DNA of 64,000 nt from Paeniglutamicibacter kerguelensis (GTDB lineage Bacteria; Actinomycetota; Actinomycetes; Actinomycetales; Micrococcaceae), in the NCBI RefSeq assembly GCF_017876535.1, contig NZ_JAGIOF010000001.1:372001-436000 (forward strand). Reading direction: 5' to 3'. Positions 1 through 8,629 of the stretch are shown piece by piece. The translations under genes and the position numbers were made by a program. Every line of letters begins with the position of its first letter. Position 1 is the stretch's first letter. The notes under the pieces were generated by a model that worked only from the letters and a program-made list of their open reading frames with translations, was not told the origin of the DNA and did not search any database.

Positions 1-491
1 GCGGCGAACTCCAGGCCGATGAACCCGGCCCCGACCACAACAACCTTCCGGGCGGTGGATAGTGAATCATGCAGCCGCCGGGCGTTGGTGAGCGTGCGAA
101 GCTCGTGCACGCCGTCCAGGTCGGAGCCCGGGCAGGGCAGTGCCCGGTTGGCGGCACCCGTGGCAAACACCAGGTGGGTGTAGTCCAATGACGTGCCACC
201 GGAAAGCCTCACGGAGCGTGCCTCGGTGTCGACGGAAACCGCTGTTGCCGCCAACAGCGTGATGTCCTTGGCCGCGAAGAAGCCGGGGCCGCGCAACGGC
301 AACGGTTCGGCCGTGGATTCGGGCCCGAGGTAGTCCTTGGACAGCGGCGGGCGCTGGTAGGGGGAGTGGGCCTCGTCGTTGAGTATGGTGATGGCCCCGG
401 TGAAGCCCTCGGCGCGCAGGGAATCCGCCACCTGGATGCCCGCCTGCCCGGCCCCGATGATGAGGACCGACTCGCTGGAAAAGTTCTCCAT
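1..491 (-). CDS. Ferredoxin reductase, FAD-dependent (partial, C-terminus outside window)
   Basis: The N-terminal ~163 residues of a FAD/NAD(P)H-dependent reductase, running off the left edge. Residues 8-13 read IIGAGQ, the FAD-binding Rossmann start, followed by the YQRPPLSK segment (about residues 44-51) typical of putidaredoxin/rubredoxin reductases. A second dinucleotide motif, VVVGAGFIGLEFA, sits at the edge and should bind NAD(P)H. The ATG at 491 lies 4 nt after the ferredoxin stop, so the two are co-transcribed. By family and context it passes electrons from NAD(P)H to the adjacent 2Fe-2S ferredoxin, which feeds the P450. The missing C-terminus prevents any statement on completeness. 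Confidence 0.9.
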   Translation of the reverse strand, partial: MENFSSESVLIIGAGQAGIQVADSLRAEGFTGAITILNDEAHSPYQRPPLSKDYLGPESTAEPLPLRGPGFFAAKDITLLAATAVSVDTEARSVRLSGGTSLDYTHLVFATGAANRALPCPGSDLDGVHELRTLTNARRLHDSLSTARKVVVVGAGFIGLEFA

Positions 492-495
492 GGGC

Positions 496-819
496 CTAGA
501 CCTGGTCCGAGGGGACATCGACCACGATGTTGCCGAGCTCGCCGGACATCTTGATCTGGCAGCCCAGGCGCGAGGAGTCGGTGCGCTCGGCGGTGGTGCA
601 GTCGAGCATTTCGTCCTCGTCGTCGCTGACCTCCGGCAGTTGACCGGCGAATTCGGGGCGGACGAACACGTGGCAGGTGGCGCACATGGCCTGGCCGCCG
701 CATTCGCCGACGATGCCCTCGATGCCGTTGGTGACGGCGGCGCGCATCAGCGAGGTGCCCTCCTCGACGGTGACTTCGGTGGCTTCGCCAGTGGGCTGGG
801 TAAAGGTGATGGTAGGCAT
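496..819 (-). CDS. 2Fe-2S ferredoxin, putidaredoxin/adrenodoxin type
   Basis: A 107-residue soluble ferredoxin. The four cluster ligands are visible as Cys40, Cys46, Cys49 and Cys87, the C-x5-C-x2-C-x37-C spacing of putidaredoxin-type proteins; the core is ECGGQAMCATCHVF. An acidic patch (SDDEDEMLD, residues 65-73) precedes the last ligand and matches the partner-docking helix of this family. It lies between the P450 gene and the reductase gene on the same strand and is the likely one-electron shuttle of a class I three-component P450 system. Confidence 0.95.
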   Translation of the reverse strand: MPTITFTQPTGEATEVTVEEGTSLMRAAVTNGIEGIVGECGGQAMCATCHVFVRPEFAGQLPEVSDDEDEMLDCTTAERTDSSRLGCQIKMSGELGNIVVDVPSDQV

Positions 820-876
820 GCTGGGGGAATCCTTTGGGAAAATACGTGAAATCGGGGGAACGAAAACGGTGGCTGT

Positions 877-2166
877 TTAGCCCCAGAGCACCGGCATCTT
901 GGTCATGCCGCGGAAGACCCAGCCCGCGTCGACGGTCTCGGCGCTTGGATCGAGGCGCAGGTTCGGCAGCTTCTCGAACACCGACGGCATGGCAATCTGG
1001 GCGACCTGTGCCCTGGCGATCCAGGTGCCGGCGCAGAAGTGCACGCCGCCGCCGAAGCCCAGGTGCGGCTTCTTGGGGCGGAAGATGTTGAAGGTTTCCG
1101 GGTCCTCGAAGACCTCCGGGTCGCGGTTTGCGGCGCCGAGCACCACACCCAAGCGAGCGCCCTTGGGCAGCCTGACCCCGCCCAGGACCAGGTCGGTGGT
1201 GGTTTCGCGCGGGTACATGCCGATCGGGGCGACCCAGCGCACCGACTCCTCGAAGGCGACGGCGTGCAGCTTCGGGTCCGCCTTCACCGCGGCCAGCTGT
1301 TCCGGGTTGTTCAGCAGCGCCCACACGGTGGTGGCAAGCACGTCGCGCGGCTCGTTCAACCCGCCGCCGATGGTCATCTTGAGGTTGGCACGGATGGCCT
1401 CCAGCGGGATCGGCATGGAAGCCAAGCCCGAAAGCAGCGACTGATCGGGGTTCTTGGCCAGGTGGGGCAGCATCTCGTCGATGGCGGCGTCGACCTCGTC
1501 GGAGGATGCCTTCGCCTTGGCCCAGACCTCGGGGTCGTCGGCGTAGTTGCCGGTCCCATCGATCAGCGTTTGGCTCCAGCGCTGCATGTCCTGCTGGGTG
1601 GCGTTGTGGAAGCCCATGATCAGCCGGAGGTTTTCACCGGTGTAGGGGGCCGCATAGTCCCAGACGAAGTCGGCGCCTGGGCCCTTGGCCAAAAGTTCGG
1701 AGAGGTACTTCTCGTTGTTGGCCTCGAAAATGGCGTTCCAGTGCTTCTTGATGGTGCCCGGGCGCAGGGTGGATCCGTAGGCATCGCGGTCGACCTGGTG
1801 CTCGGGGTTGTCCTTGCGGAGCATGGAATGTCCCATCGAGCGCTTCATCAGCGAGTTGTGTTCGTTGGCGGAGAAGCGCGCCTCGTCCTGCTCGATCTCG
1901 TGGCATGCGGCATAGGATGTGACCATATAGCGATTGACGGCCGGGACCCAATGCACGGGGGATTCCTCGCGCATCCGCTGGTAGATCGGGAACGGGTTCT
2001 CGTGCAGATCCGGGATGGTGACCCAGTCGGCGACCGGGGCTTCGATTCCCGCATCGAACGTCGTTGCTGCCGCCGCGGCGGCTTCGCCCGCGGCCGCGGC
2101 GGTTTCGGTGGGCGTGCTTGCCCCGGTGAACGGACAGGTGGCGGCGGGAACGGCTGAGTGGCTCAT
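877..2166 (-). CDS. Cytochrome P450
   Basis: A 429-residue bacterial P450. The heme loop reads FGGGVHFCAG with the thiolate at Cys378, and the K-helix ExxR is E307-S-V-R310. The start is the ATG at 2166, preceded by AGGAGA at a 9-nt spacing; the open frame continues upstream but without that signal. The first ~40 residues are an Ala/Gly/Thr-rich extension. The I-helix, where most P450s have an acid-threonine pair for oxygen activation, reads GGGLNEPRD (267-275), with Asn and Pro instead. It is followed by its ferredoxin and reductase and lies opposite a LysR gene. The substrate cannot be inferred from the sequence. Confidence 0.95.
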   Translation of the reverse strand: MSHSAVPAATCPFTGASTPTETAAAAGEAAAAAATTFDAGIEAPVADWVTIPDLHENPFPIYQRMREESPVHWVPAVNRYMVTSYAACHEIEQDEARFSANEHNSLMKRSMGHSMLRKDNPEHQVDRDAYGSTLRPGTIKKHWNAIFEANNEKYLSELLAKGPGADFVWDYAAPYTGENLRLIMGFHNATQQDMQRWSQTLIDGTGNYADDPEVWAKAKASSDEVDAAIDEMLPHLAKNPDQSLLSGLASMPIPLEAIRANLKMTIGGGLNEPRDVLATTVWALLNNPEQLAAVKADPKLHAVAFEESVRWVAPIGMYPRETTTDLVLGGVRLPKGARLGVVLGAANRDPEVFEDPETFNIFRPKKPHLGFGGGVHFCAGTWIARAQVAQIAMPSVFEKLPNLRLDPSAETVDAGWVFRGMTKMPVLWG

Positions 2167-2197
2167 CTGGCTGGATCTCCTGGAAAGTGACGACTGC

Positions 2198-2226
2198 TTG
2201 ACACCAAGTGTGACCCGCGGCATAAC
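2198..2226 (+). promoter_or_regulatory. Predicted sigma70-type promoter for the LysR gene
   Basis: TTGACA (2198-2203) is followed after exactly 17 nt by CATAAC (2221-2226, four of six matches to TATAAT). It faces the LysR gene starting at 2281. The -35 lies inside CTTGACACCAAG, a partial dyad in the 114-bp divergent intergenic region shared with the P450 operon, so the regulator could bind here and affect both directions. The binding is inference. Confidence 0.55.
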
Positions 2227-2280
2227 CATGGGTAAAGTACGAATTCCAGTGCTGTATCCACGGTTTTTGAGAGGTTATTG

Positions 2281-3198
2281 ATGCCCAAGTACACGTTGCG
2301 GCAGCTCGAGTGCTTTGTGGCCGTCGCGGAACACGGGTCGATCGCCGCGGCGGCAGAGGCATTACGGCTCTCGCCCTCGGCCATCACCGGGGCCCTGAAC
2401 GAGCTTGAACGGATCTTCAACTCGCAATTGACGATCCGGCGCAAGGCGCACGGTGTGAGCCTGACTCCGTCGGGGGACTACGTGATGGCCAAGGCCCGCG
2501 GACTGCTGCACGAAGCCACGGACCTGCAGGAGATGGCCGCCGAAGCGGGAACGACCCTGCGTGGCAAGGTGGCCATCGGCTGCTATTCATCCTTGGCCCC
2601 AACGCTCCTGACCAGACTCATGGCTGAGTATGCGCTCCGATACCCCGCAGTGGAGCTGGACTTCTATGCTGGGACGCAGCAGGAAATCCACGAGATGCTG
2701 CTTTCGGGCGAGCTGGATCTGGCCATCGCCTATGAGTTGACGGTTCCGCCCGGACTCACGCGCAAGCGGCTGCTGGACGCGGTGCCAGCGGTGGTGTTGC
2801 CGGCGGATCACCCCTTGGCGGAAAAACCCAAGGTGGCGCTCGCCGAACTCGTCAACGAGCCCATGATCTTGCTGGACGTCAATCCGAGCCGTGAAAACAC
2901 CGAGATGATGTTCTCGGCGGCGGGGTTGAGTCCCTGGATCCGCTTCCGCACCACCGACTTCGAGGTGACTCGTTCGATGGTGGCCCGGGGGATGGGCTAC
3001 GCGATATTGGTGCAGCGTCCGGTCGCGGACGTCTCCTATGAGGGGAAGCATCTGGCGGTACGCCCGATCCATCCGGCCACGCGCAACGTGCCCATTTCCA
3101 TGGTGTGGAACGGCCGCGTCCGCTTTTCACGCAGTGCCGAGGCCATGCTGGAGCTGGCCCTTGAATTACACCGTCCGGCTACCCGCAATCGCGGGTAG
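2281..3198 (+). CDS. LysR family transcriptional regulator
   Basis: A 305-residue regulator with the LysR plan: an N-terminal winged helix-turn-helix (about residues 5-64, LRQLECFVAVAEHGSIAAAA) and a substrate-binding domain (about 92-295). The ATG at 2281 is preferred over the TTG at 2278 because GAGAGG ends 6 nt before it. It is divergent from the P450 operon, a common arrangement for a LysR controlling its neighbour. Codons 28 and 296 are both TTA, rare in such GC-rich DNA; the cognate tRNA-Leu(UAA) is in this window near 52.4 kb. The inducer is unknown. Confidence 0.93.
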   Translation: MPKYTLRQLECFVAVAEHGSIAAAAEALRLSPSAITGALNELERIFNSQLTIRRKAHGVSLTPSGDYVMAKARGLLHEATDLQEMAAEAGTTLRGKVAIGCYSSLAPTLLTRLMAEYALRYPAVELDFYAGTQQEIHEMLLSGELDLAIAYELTVPPGLTRKRLLDAVPAVVLPADHPLAEKPKVALAELVNEPMILLDVNPSRENTEMMFSAAGLSPWIRFRTTDFEVTRSMVARGMGYAILVQRPVADVSYEGKHLAVRPIHPATRNVPISMVWNGRVRFSRSAEAMLELALELHRPATRNRG

Positions 3199-3205
3199 CC
3201 GGACG
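3172..3205. terminator. Bidirectional hairpin between the LysR and TadC genes
   Basis: A perfect 15-bp inverted repeat (arms 3172-3186 and 3191-3205) around an AATC tetraloop. The LysR stop codon lies in the right arm. It sits between two converging genes and has no T tract, as is usual for high-GC actinobacterial terminators. Confidence 0.7.
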
Positions 3206-3226
3206 ACCGGGTGCGTTGGCGGTCAA

Positions 3227-4114
3227 CTACTTGAAGAGGCCACTTTGCAGAATGTTGATGACGGCCGGACCCAGAATGACAATGAACAACACCGGGAAGA
3301 TGAACGTCAAGAGTGGGAAGAGGACTTTTACCGGCAGTTTCATGGCTTTTTCCTCGGCCCGCTGACGGCGCTTCACACGCATTTGCGCGGCCTGTGTCTT
3401 CAGTACCTTGACGATTCCTATTCCATAGCGATCCGCTTGAACCACCGCGCGTACAAAGGATTTCAGCTCCGTCACGGAGGAGCGTTCGGCCAAGGCTGCA
3501 TAGGCGTCTGCCCTGGAACGGCCCAGCTGCATTTCTTGGAGCGCACGGTTCATTTCCTGGGCCATGGGACCCGGACTGGTTGAAGCTACCCGAGCCATTG
3601 CCCCCTCGAAGCCCAGCCCTGCCTCGACGGAAATCAGCAACTGGTCCAGGACGTTTGGCAGTTCAAGCTGGATGGCTTCCTGGCGCTTGAGCCCCGAGTT
3701 GTAGACCAGTAGGTCCGGTAGGAAGAAACCGAGAACCAACAACGCAGTTGCCATGATAAAGAGCTGTGAAGACGGGCTCGTCAGGAACACGAGGAATCCG
3801 AAGCCGCCCAAGAGCAACGCCGCGATTGGCTTGGAAACAATCACTCGATCCAGTGGCCATGTAGCTGGGCGCCCTGCCATGGCCAGCAGACGATCCAGCT
3901 TTGCCGCGTAGGTTCCGGAAACCAAATGGCGGGCCAAAGTCGTGAATTCCGATTGCCGTGGTGCTTCTTCGCCAAGGTTAACCTGCGCTCGGTTCAGGTT
4001 TTGCCGGATGAGTACCAGCTGGTTCCGGTCGACAGACACAAAGCTCCACGTAAGGAACGCCAGCGGCAACACCACCAGAGCTATGGCAGCCCAACCTATT
4101 GTTTCGATATCCAC
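3227..4114 (-). CDS. tadC: TadC-like type II secretion F family membrane protein
   Basis: A 295-residue integral membrane protein with an N-terminal helix (about residues 7-27), a central pair near 90-130 and a C-terminal helix (about 265-290). A T2SSF domain between about 150 and 280 contains the ELPNVLDQLLISVEAGLGFE region typical of this family. It is the last gene of the Tad operon, 12 nt after TadB. With TadB it should form the inner-membrane platform on which the TadA ATPase drives Flp pilus assembly. The TadC assignment rests on its distal position and its pairing with a second T2SSF protein. Confidence 0.9.
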   Translation of the reverse strand: MDIETIGWAAIALVVLPLAFLTWSFVSVDRNQLVLIRQNLNRAQVNLGEEAPRQSEFTTLARHLVSGTYAAKLDRLLAMAGRPATWPLDRVIVSKPIAALLLGGFGFLVFLTSPSSQLFIMATALLVLGFFLPDLLVYNSGLKRQEAIQLELPNVLDQLLISVEAGLGFEGAMARVASTSPGPMAQEMNRALQEMQLGRSRADAYAALAERSSVTELKSFVRAVVQADRYGIGIVKVLKTQAAQMRVKRRQRAEEKAMKLPVKVLFPLLTFIFPVLFIVILGPAVINILQSGLFK

Positions 4115-4126
4115 GTCGGCCTCCTC

Positions 4127-5074
4127 CTAGAACTTGATTTGAACAGTGCGGCTCATCCAAAAAGACCCGATGCACAGCATGATCACGGCGAGGACGAGCA
4201 TGAAAATACCGAGAGGGTGCGTAAAAAGTGTTCCGATGTAGGTGGGATTGATCAGGCCGAGCATCAGCGTCACTCCGATGGGCAAAGCAACCAAAATGTA
4301 AGCGGAGATCTTGCCTTCGGCGGCCAACGCACTGACTTGACCCTTGATCTCAGCCCGCTCGCGAATTGTCTCTCCGACTTGGTCCAGGACCTGGGCCAGA
4401 TCACCCCCAACCTCGCGATTGATCAGGATGGCTTCAGCAATCCAGGAAAAGTCCTCCGAGCCCATGCGCTGGGCGATTTCCATCATGGTCGATTCCGGGT
4501 TCCGTCCCACACGGGCCTCGTTCACGATCCGGCTGAGTTCCTCGGACATCGGCGCTTCGAATTCCTGCGCCGCTGAATCGAAGGCCCGCATGACGGAGTG
4601 CCCGGCACGCAGGCTCCCCGAAAGGGTCATCAAAAGGTCGGGCAATTGTGCTTCAAAGGAGCTGCGTCGTTTGGATGTGCGCAAACTCAACACCATCCAC
4701 CCTACGACTGGCACCAACATTGCGAGCAGGATGGCTCCCAACGGGCCCATGGCCACGAAGCCAAGCAAACCGGCCACGACGGCACCGGAAAACAATAGAA
4801 CCAGGAATTCGGCGGGTGTCATATTAAGACCGGCCCCTTGAAGTGCCGTCCTGTTGAAGAGACGCCCCCCCTTGTGGCCGATCCCACGCTCCACTGCGCC
4901 CACAGCTGCACCGCTAAACCGCGTGATCAGTGAATATTCGGTGTCGCTCACGTTGCCTTGCCGACGACGCTTCAACGGTACATCGGCGCTTGCGGGTCGA
5001 AACACGACCAACACCACCAGCAAAATTGCGCCCAGCGAACAGACTAGACCTGCAACGGCCAAAAGTGGGTGCAA
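4127..5074 (-). CDS. tadB: TadB-like type II secretion F family membrane protein
   Basis: A 315-residue platform protein with a helix at the N-terminus (about 3-25), a pair near 90-135 and two at the C-terminus. The T2SSF domain (about 160-285) includes LPDLLMTLSGSLRAGHSV and an EVGGDLAQVLDQVG segment. The start is 2 nt from the TadA stop, so translation is probably coupled. Partner of TadC in the membrane platform. Confidence 0.9.
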   Translation of the reverse strand: MHPLLAVAGLVCSLGAILLVVLVVFRPASADVPLKRRRQGNVSDTEYSLITRFSGAAVGAVERGIGHKGGRLFNRTALQGAGLNMTPAEFLVLLFSGAVVAGLLGFVAMGPLGAILLAMLVPVVGWMVLSLRTSKRRSSFEAQLPDLLMTLSGSLRAGHSVMRAFDSAAQEFEAPMSEELSRIVNEARVGRNPESTMMEIAQRMGSEDFSWIAEAILINREVGGDLAQVLDQVGETIRERAEIKGQVSALAAEGKISAYILVALPIGVTLMLGLINPTYIGTLFTHPLGIFMLVLAVIMLCIGSFWMSRTVQIKF

Positions 5075-5076
5075 CG

Positions 5077-6630
5077 CTACCGCCTCCCTTTGCCGGCATC
5101 GATGCCACCGGTAGACATGCTCCCGAAAATACCTGGAGGGAGCGATATTCCAACGTTTTGGAAATGTTCAATGAACCGCGGCCGGACCCCGGTGGGGATG
5201 GGCTTGCCGAGGAACCTGCCGTGGGCATCGACGCCGGCACTGTAGTCGAAGACAAATGCATCCTGGAGTGTGACTACATCGCCCTCCATGCCCTGGACCT
5301 CGGTAAGGTGCGTGACACGGCGCGTTCCGTCCCGTAAACGAGTTAGCTGCACAATCAGGTCAACGGCCGAGCTCACCTGCTCGCGAATGGCGCGAAGCGG
5401 CAAATTCAGCCCCGCCATGAGCACCAATGTTTCCAGACGCGCCACGGCATCCCGGGGTGTGTTTGCGTGGACTGTGGAGACCGAACCATCGTGGCCCGTA
5501 TTCATCGCCTGAAGCATGTCCAACGCCTCGCCACCACGGACCTCGCCAACCACAATCCTGTCCGGACGCATGCGGAGGGAGTTTCGCACAAGATCACGAA
5601 TCGTCACGGCGCCCTTCCCCTCGATGTTCGGTGGACGGCTCTCCAGACGAACCACGTGTTCCTGCTGGAGTTGGAGCTCCACTGCATCCTCGATGGTGAC
5701 AATGCGTTCGTTGTCAGGAATGAACCCGGAAAGCACATTGAGCAGCGTTGTCTTGCCAGTGCCGGTGCCGCCGGAAACGATGATATTCAGCCGAGCCTTG
5801 ACGCACGCATCGAGCAGGTGCGCCATATCTGTGCTGAGGGTTCCCAGATCAATGAGGTTGCGGACCGTCAGCGGGACCTGTCCGAATTTTCGAATGGTCA
5901 GGCTGGGGCCGTTGACTGCAAGTGGCGGAATGATGGCATTGACGCGGCTACCGTCCTCCAGCCGCGCATCAACGAGCGGTGAAGACTCGTCGATGCGACG
6001 TCCCACCCGGGAAACTATGCGCTCAATGACCCGGCGTAGTTGGTCTTCGGAACTGAATCTGGCATCCACCAGTTCCAGCTGGCCCTTGCGCTCAACGTAG
6101 ATCTGTTGGAAGTGGTTCACCATGATCTCGGTGACTTCGGGATCGTCCAACAGCCGCTGCAGGGGACCCATGCCCAGGACTTCGTCGCCGATGTCCCGAA
6201 TCAGGCGGCGCCGTTCTTCGGGGGAGAGCGGAACGTTTTCCGCATCGATTACCTGGCTGAGTTCCTCGCGCGCCATCTTGCGAAGCGACTCTTCGGTCAT
6301 GGACGAATCCGTGATGCGTGAACCTAGCCGTTTGAACAGTTCTTCGCCCGCACGCGACTTCAAAGCAGCCAAGCCGTCTACGTTGTTCCGTTGCTGGGTC
6401 TGGGCAGTCGTGGTGCCACCCATCCGAGCCAACATGCTGTTCGGTTTGATCGAATCGGATTGTTCGGGTTCGGTTACCGGACCAGTGAAGGAGTCTGCTT
6501 CGCTCCACGTGGCTTCAGCAGGTAGAAAATCATTGGCTGGGAGGGATTCTTCGTACATTGCCGGAACCACGGGGGGTGCCGGCTGCCGGGCTTCGTTTCG
6601 TACGGCATTGAGCCTCTCCGCGAGGTTCAT
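5077..6630 (-). CDS. tadA: TadA/CpaF family secretion ATPase
   Basis: A 517-residue hexameric-type ATPase of the GspE/PilT superfamily. The Walker A is [10 protein letters not shown] at residues 286-295; the Asp box ([10 protein letters not shown]) and the Walker B/His-box region ([18 protein letters not shown], then [13 protein letters not shown]) follow in order. The first ~90 residues are low-complexity. It overlaps the TadZ gene by 4 nt. It powers polymerisation of Flp pilin at the TadB/TadC platform. Confidence 0.95.
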   Translation of the reverse strand: MNLAERLNAVRNEARQPAPPVVPAMYEESLPANDFLPAEATWSEADSFTGPVTEPEQSDSIKPNSMLARMGGTTTAQTQQRNNVDGLAALKSRAGEELFKRLGSRITDSSMTEESLRKMAREELSQVIDAENVPLSPEERRRLIRDIGDEVLGMGPLQRLLDDPEVTEIMVNHFQQIYVERKGQLELVDARFSSEDQLRRVIERIVSRVGRRIDESSPLVDARLEDGSRVNAIIPPLAVNGPSLTIRKFGQVPLTVRNLIDLGTLSTDMAHLLDACVKARLNIIVSGGTGTGKTTLLNVLSGFIPDNERIVTIEDAVELQLQQEHVVRLESRPPNIEGKGAVTIRDLVRNSLRMRPDRIVVGEVRGGEALDMLQAMNTGHDGSVSTVHANTPRDAVARLETLVLMAGLNLPLRAIREQVSSAVDLIVQLTRLRDGTRRVTHLTEVQGMEGDVVTLQDAFVFDYSAGVDAHGRFLGKPIPTGVRPRFIEHFQNVGISLPPGIFGSMSTGGIDAGKGRR

Positions 6631-7823
6631 TGCAGCACCTCTCTTCGGTGCGCGCTCTTACGCAGCGCGTCCTTCGAACCCGGGTCGAAGCGTTGGGCAA
6701 ATTTGTCCAGATTGCGCCATGCAGGCCCTTTGGTTTTTTCGGCGAGCAGAGGAACACCCTTGTTGGTGCTCAGCGATACGGCGCGGGATACCGGAACGAC
6801 GGCATCAATTGGCAAACCTATGGAGAGTTCAATGTCTTGAACGGTCAAGCCATTGCGCTTGTCGGCAAAGTTCAATACCACGTGACGTCCTTCGGGAACC
6901 AGCTGCAACTCACGCAAGACGGCAAGCCCGTTGTTCATGCCCCTGACGCTTGGTACGTCCATTCCACAGACCCATACTGCGTCCGTAGCCATTTCAAGCG
7001 CAGCCAGCAGGTGTTCCCCGAGCCCGGGGGCCGTATCCAGCACGACGTACTGGAACTCGGCAGCCAGCTGGCTCACGAGGATGGCCACCTGATCGGGGGT
7101 GATGAGGTCGGCGTCCGCAGGGTTCTTTGGTCCGCACAGCGCATAGACGCCGGATCCTCCTACGCTGAGATATGCCTTGAGAACCATGGAATCCTGAGCT
7201 GCCGCACCAAAGACCGCATCGGTGATCGTGTGCTCGGGCTCCAGGTTAAGGGCTGTTGCCACGTCTCCGAACTGCAGGTCAAGATCCAGGATCACGACCC
7301 CCATGGGCGCAAACTTGGTCAGCCCGACTGCCAAGTTGGTGGCGACGGTGGTTTTTCCCACACCGCCCTTGGGTGACAAGACGGCTATGACGCGTCCACG
7401 TTGGCGGTCCGACTTGCCGTCACCGGATTGGCGGCGCCGGCTGTCAGCAGTCAGGCAGTTTCGTTCCAAGAGAATACGAAGTTGCCCGGGCTCGGAACCC
7501 GGGTCGGCAATATCGCGGATGCCAGCCCTCATGGCTGTCATGACCAGGTCGGAGTCTGCAGGGGCGGTCAGCACCACCGAGATATCCGGGTGCAATAGGT
7601 CCATGGCCGTGGCCAGATCCATTGCCGTGTTTCTGTTGACGTCAGGTCCAAGCAACAACACGTCAGTTGGCTCGCCCAGGCTTCGCAAGAGTAGTTCCTC
7701 GGGAGTGAGTTGCGCTGCGGCCGCCGGCACTCGCTGCAGATTTCCGGGCAGTGAACCGTCGATCGCCAGCTGGGCAACCTTTTCAAAGTCAGGAAGATCG
7801 GTGAGTAACAGAAAGCGGCTCAT
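6627..7823 (-). CDS. tadZ: TadZ/CpaE-like localisation ATPase
   Basis: A 398-residue MinD/ParA-superfamily protein. The N-terminal ~125 residues resemble a receiver domain without a clear phospho-acceptor. The deviant Walker A KGGVGKTT begins at Lys152; [10 protein letters not shown] and [11 protein letters not shown] follow as switch regions. In Tad systems this protein positions the machine, often at a pole. It overlaps both neighbours by 4 nt (CpaB upstream, TadA downstream). Confidence 0.9.
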   Translation of the reverse strand: MSRFLLLTDLPDFEKVAQLAIDGSLPGNLQRVPAAAAQLTPEELLLRSLGEPTDVLLLGPDVNRNTAMDLATAMDLLHPDISVVLTAPADSDLVMTAMRAGIRDIADPGSEPGQLRILLERNCLTADSRRRQSGDGKSDRQRGRVIAVLSPKGGVGKTTVATNLAVGLTKFAPMGVVILDLDLQFGDVATALNLEPEHTITDAVFGAAAQDSMVLKAYLSVGGSGVYALCGPKNPADADLITPDQVAILVSQLAAEFQYVVLDTAPGLGEHLLAALEMATDAVWVCGMDVPSVRGMNNGLAVLRELQLVPEGRHVVLNFADKRNGLTVQDIELSIGLPIDAVVPVSRAVSLSTNKGVPLLAEKTKGPAWRNLDKFAQRFDPGSKDALRKSAHRREVLQ

Positions 7824-8563
7824 TTGAGTACCTCATTAATGGTGATTGGAGTCTTGTTGCCGGCGGGTGTTTTTTTGTTCTGCTTGGTCAGCCACAGGCT
7901 TCCGAATTCTTGGCTGTGAATGATTTTTGCTGCCTGCAGTGAATCAACGCCAAACGTCACATATGCCGAACCCGACGGCAACGCCGCCACGTCCTTGCTG
8001 GATGAGGTCTGTTCCTGAGGGGCCACCTGGATGGCCGTGACTAGTACCTTGTCGTAAAGAAGCTTCGTGACCTTTTCCTCTTCGGCGTCCTTATTGTTCT
8101 TGTCCTTGACCGTGTAATTGCCGAAAACGCCCACGGTGTCGCCGGCCCTCAGCATGGATCCCACGACGCGTGCCGGCTCGAGCAATACCGTCACTTCTTG
8201 CTTGCCCTTCGGTACGGCAATCGTTCCGGGAATAAGCATTGAGTCTTCCGTGACTAGTTTGGCGGACAGCAACTGTTCGCCAAGGACCATGTCTTGTGCC
8301 AACACCTTTCCGTCCAGGTCCTTGAGCGAGGCAACGGCATCGCCAGTTACGGCTGCAGCTGGCAGCTGTTTGGTGGTCAAGGACTGCCCCAATTCATTGA
8401 TGGGAGTCCCGGCCGCTATGTTCTTCGTTGCCACAAGTACCTGGACCGGATTTAATGAAGCTTGCGCTCGCGCGTCTGCGGCACTGACATATGTATAGAG
8501 GAGTATGGCACCGACAATTGCCAGCACGAGTGCGGCAGTGCCCGCCAGCAGCCGTGTTTTCAT
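7820..8563 (-). CDS. cpaB: CpaB/RcpC-like pilus assembly protein with SAF domain
   Basis: A 247-residue protein anchored by one N-terminal helix (about residues 7-27) and otherwise outside the membrane. A SAF-type domain lies at about 42-105 (VLVATKNIAAGTPINELG), followed by the RcpC/CpaB region with LEPARVVGSMLRAGDTVGVF. In diderms the family acts near the secretin; in this monoderm it presumably acts in the wall zone. It starts 66 nt after TadG and overlaps TadZ by 4 nt. Confidence 0.88.
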   Translation of the reverse strand: MKTRLLAGTAALVLAIVGAILLYTYVSAADARAQASLNPVQVLVATKNIAAGTPINELGQSLTTKQLPAAAVTGDAVASLKDLDGKVLAQDMVLGEQLLSAKLVTEDSMLIPGTIAVPKGKQEVTVLLEPARVVGSMLRAGDTVGVFGNYTVKDKNNKDAEEEKVTKLLYDKVLVTAIQVAPQEQTSSSKDVAALPSGSAYVTFGVDSLQAAKIIHSQEFGSLWLTKQNKKTPAGNKTPITINEVLK

Positions 8564-8629
8564 GAAATGCCCCCAGTCATGATCTTGCTATGTGCGGCGA
8601 AAAATTCATCGCCTTGAATTCTTGTTTGC

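Noticed and set aside
1039..2157. 372-codon plus-strand frame opposite the P450
   Set aside because: The minus-strand P450 has all family motifs; this frame has none.
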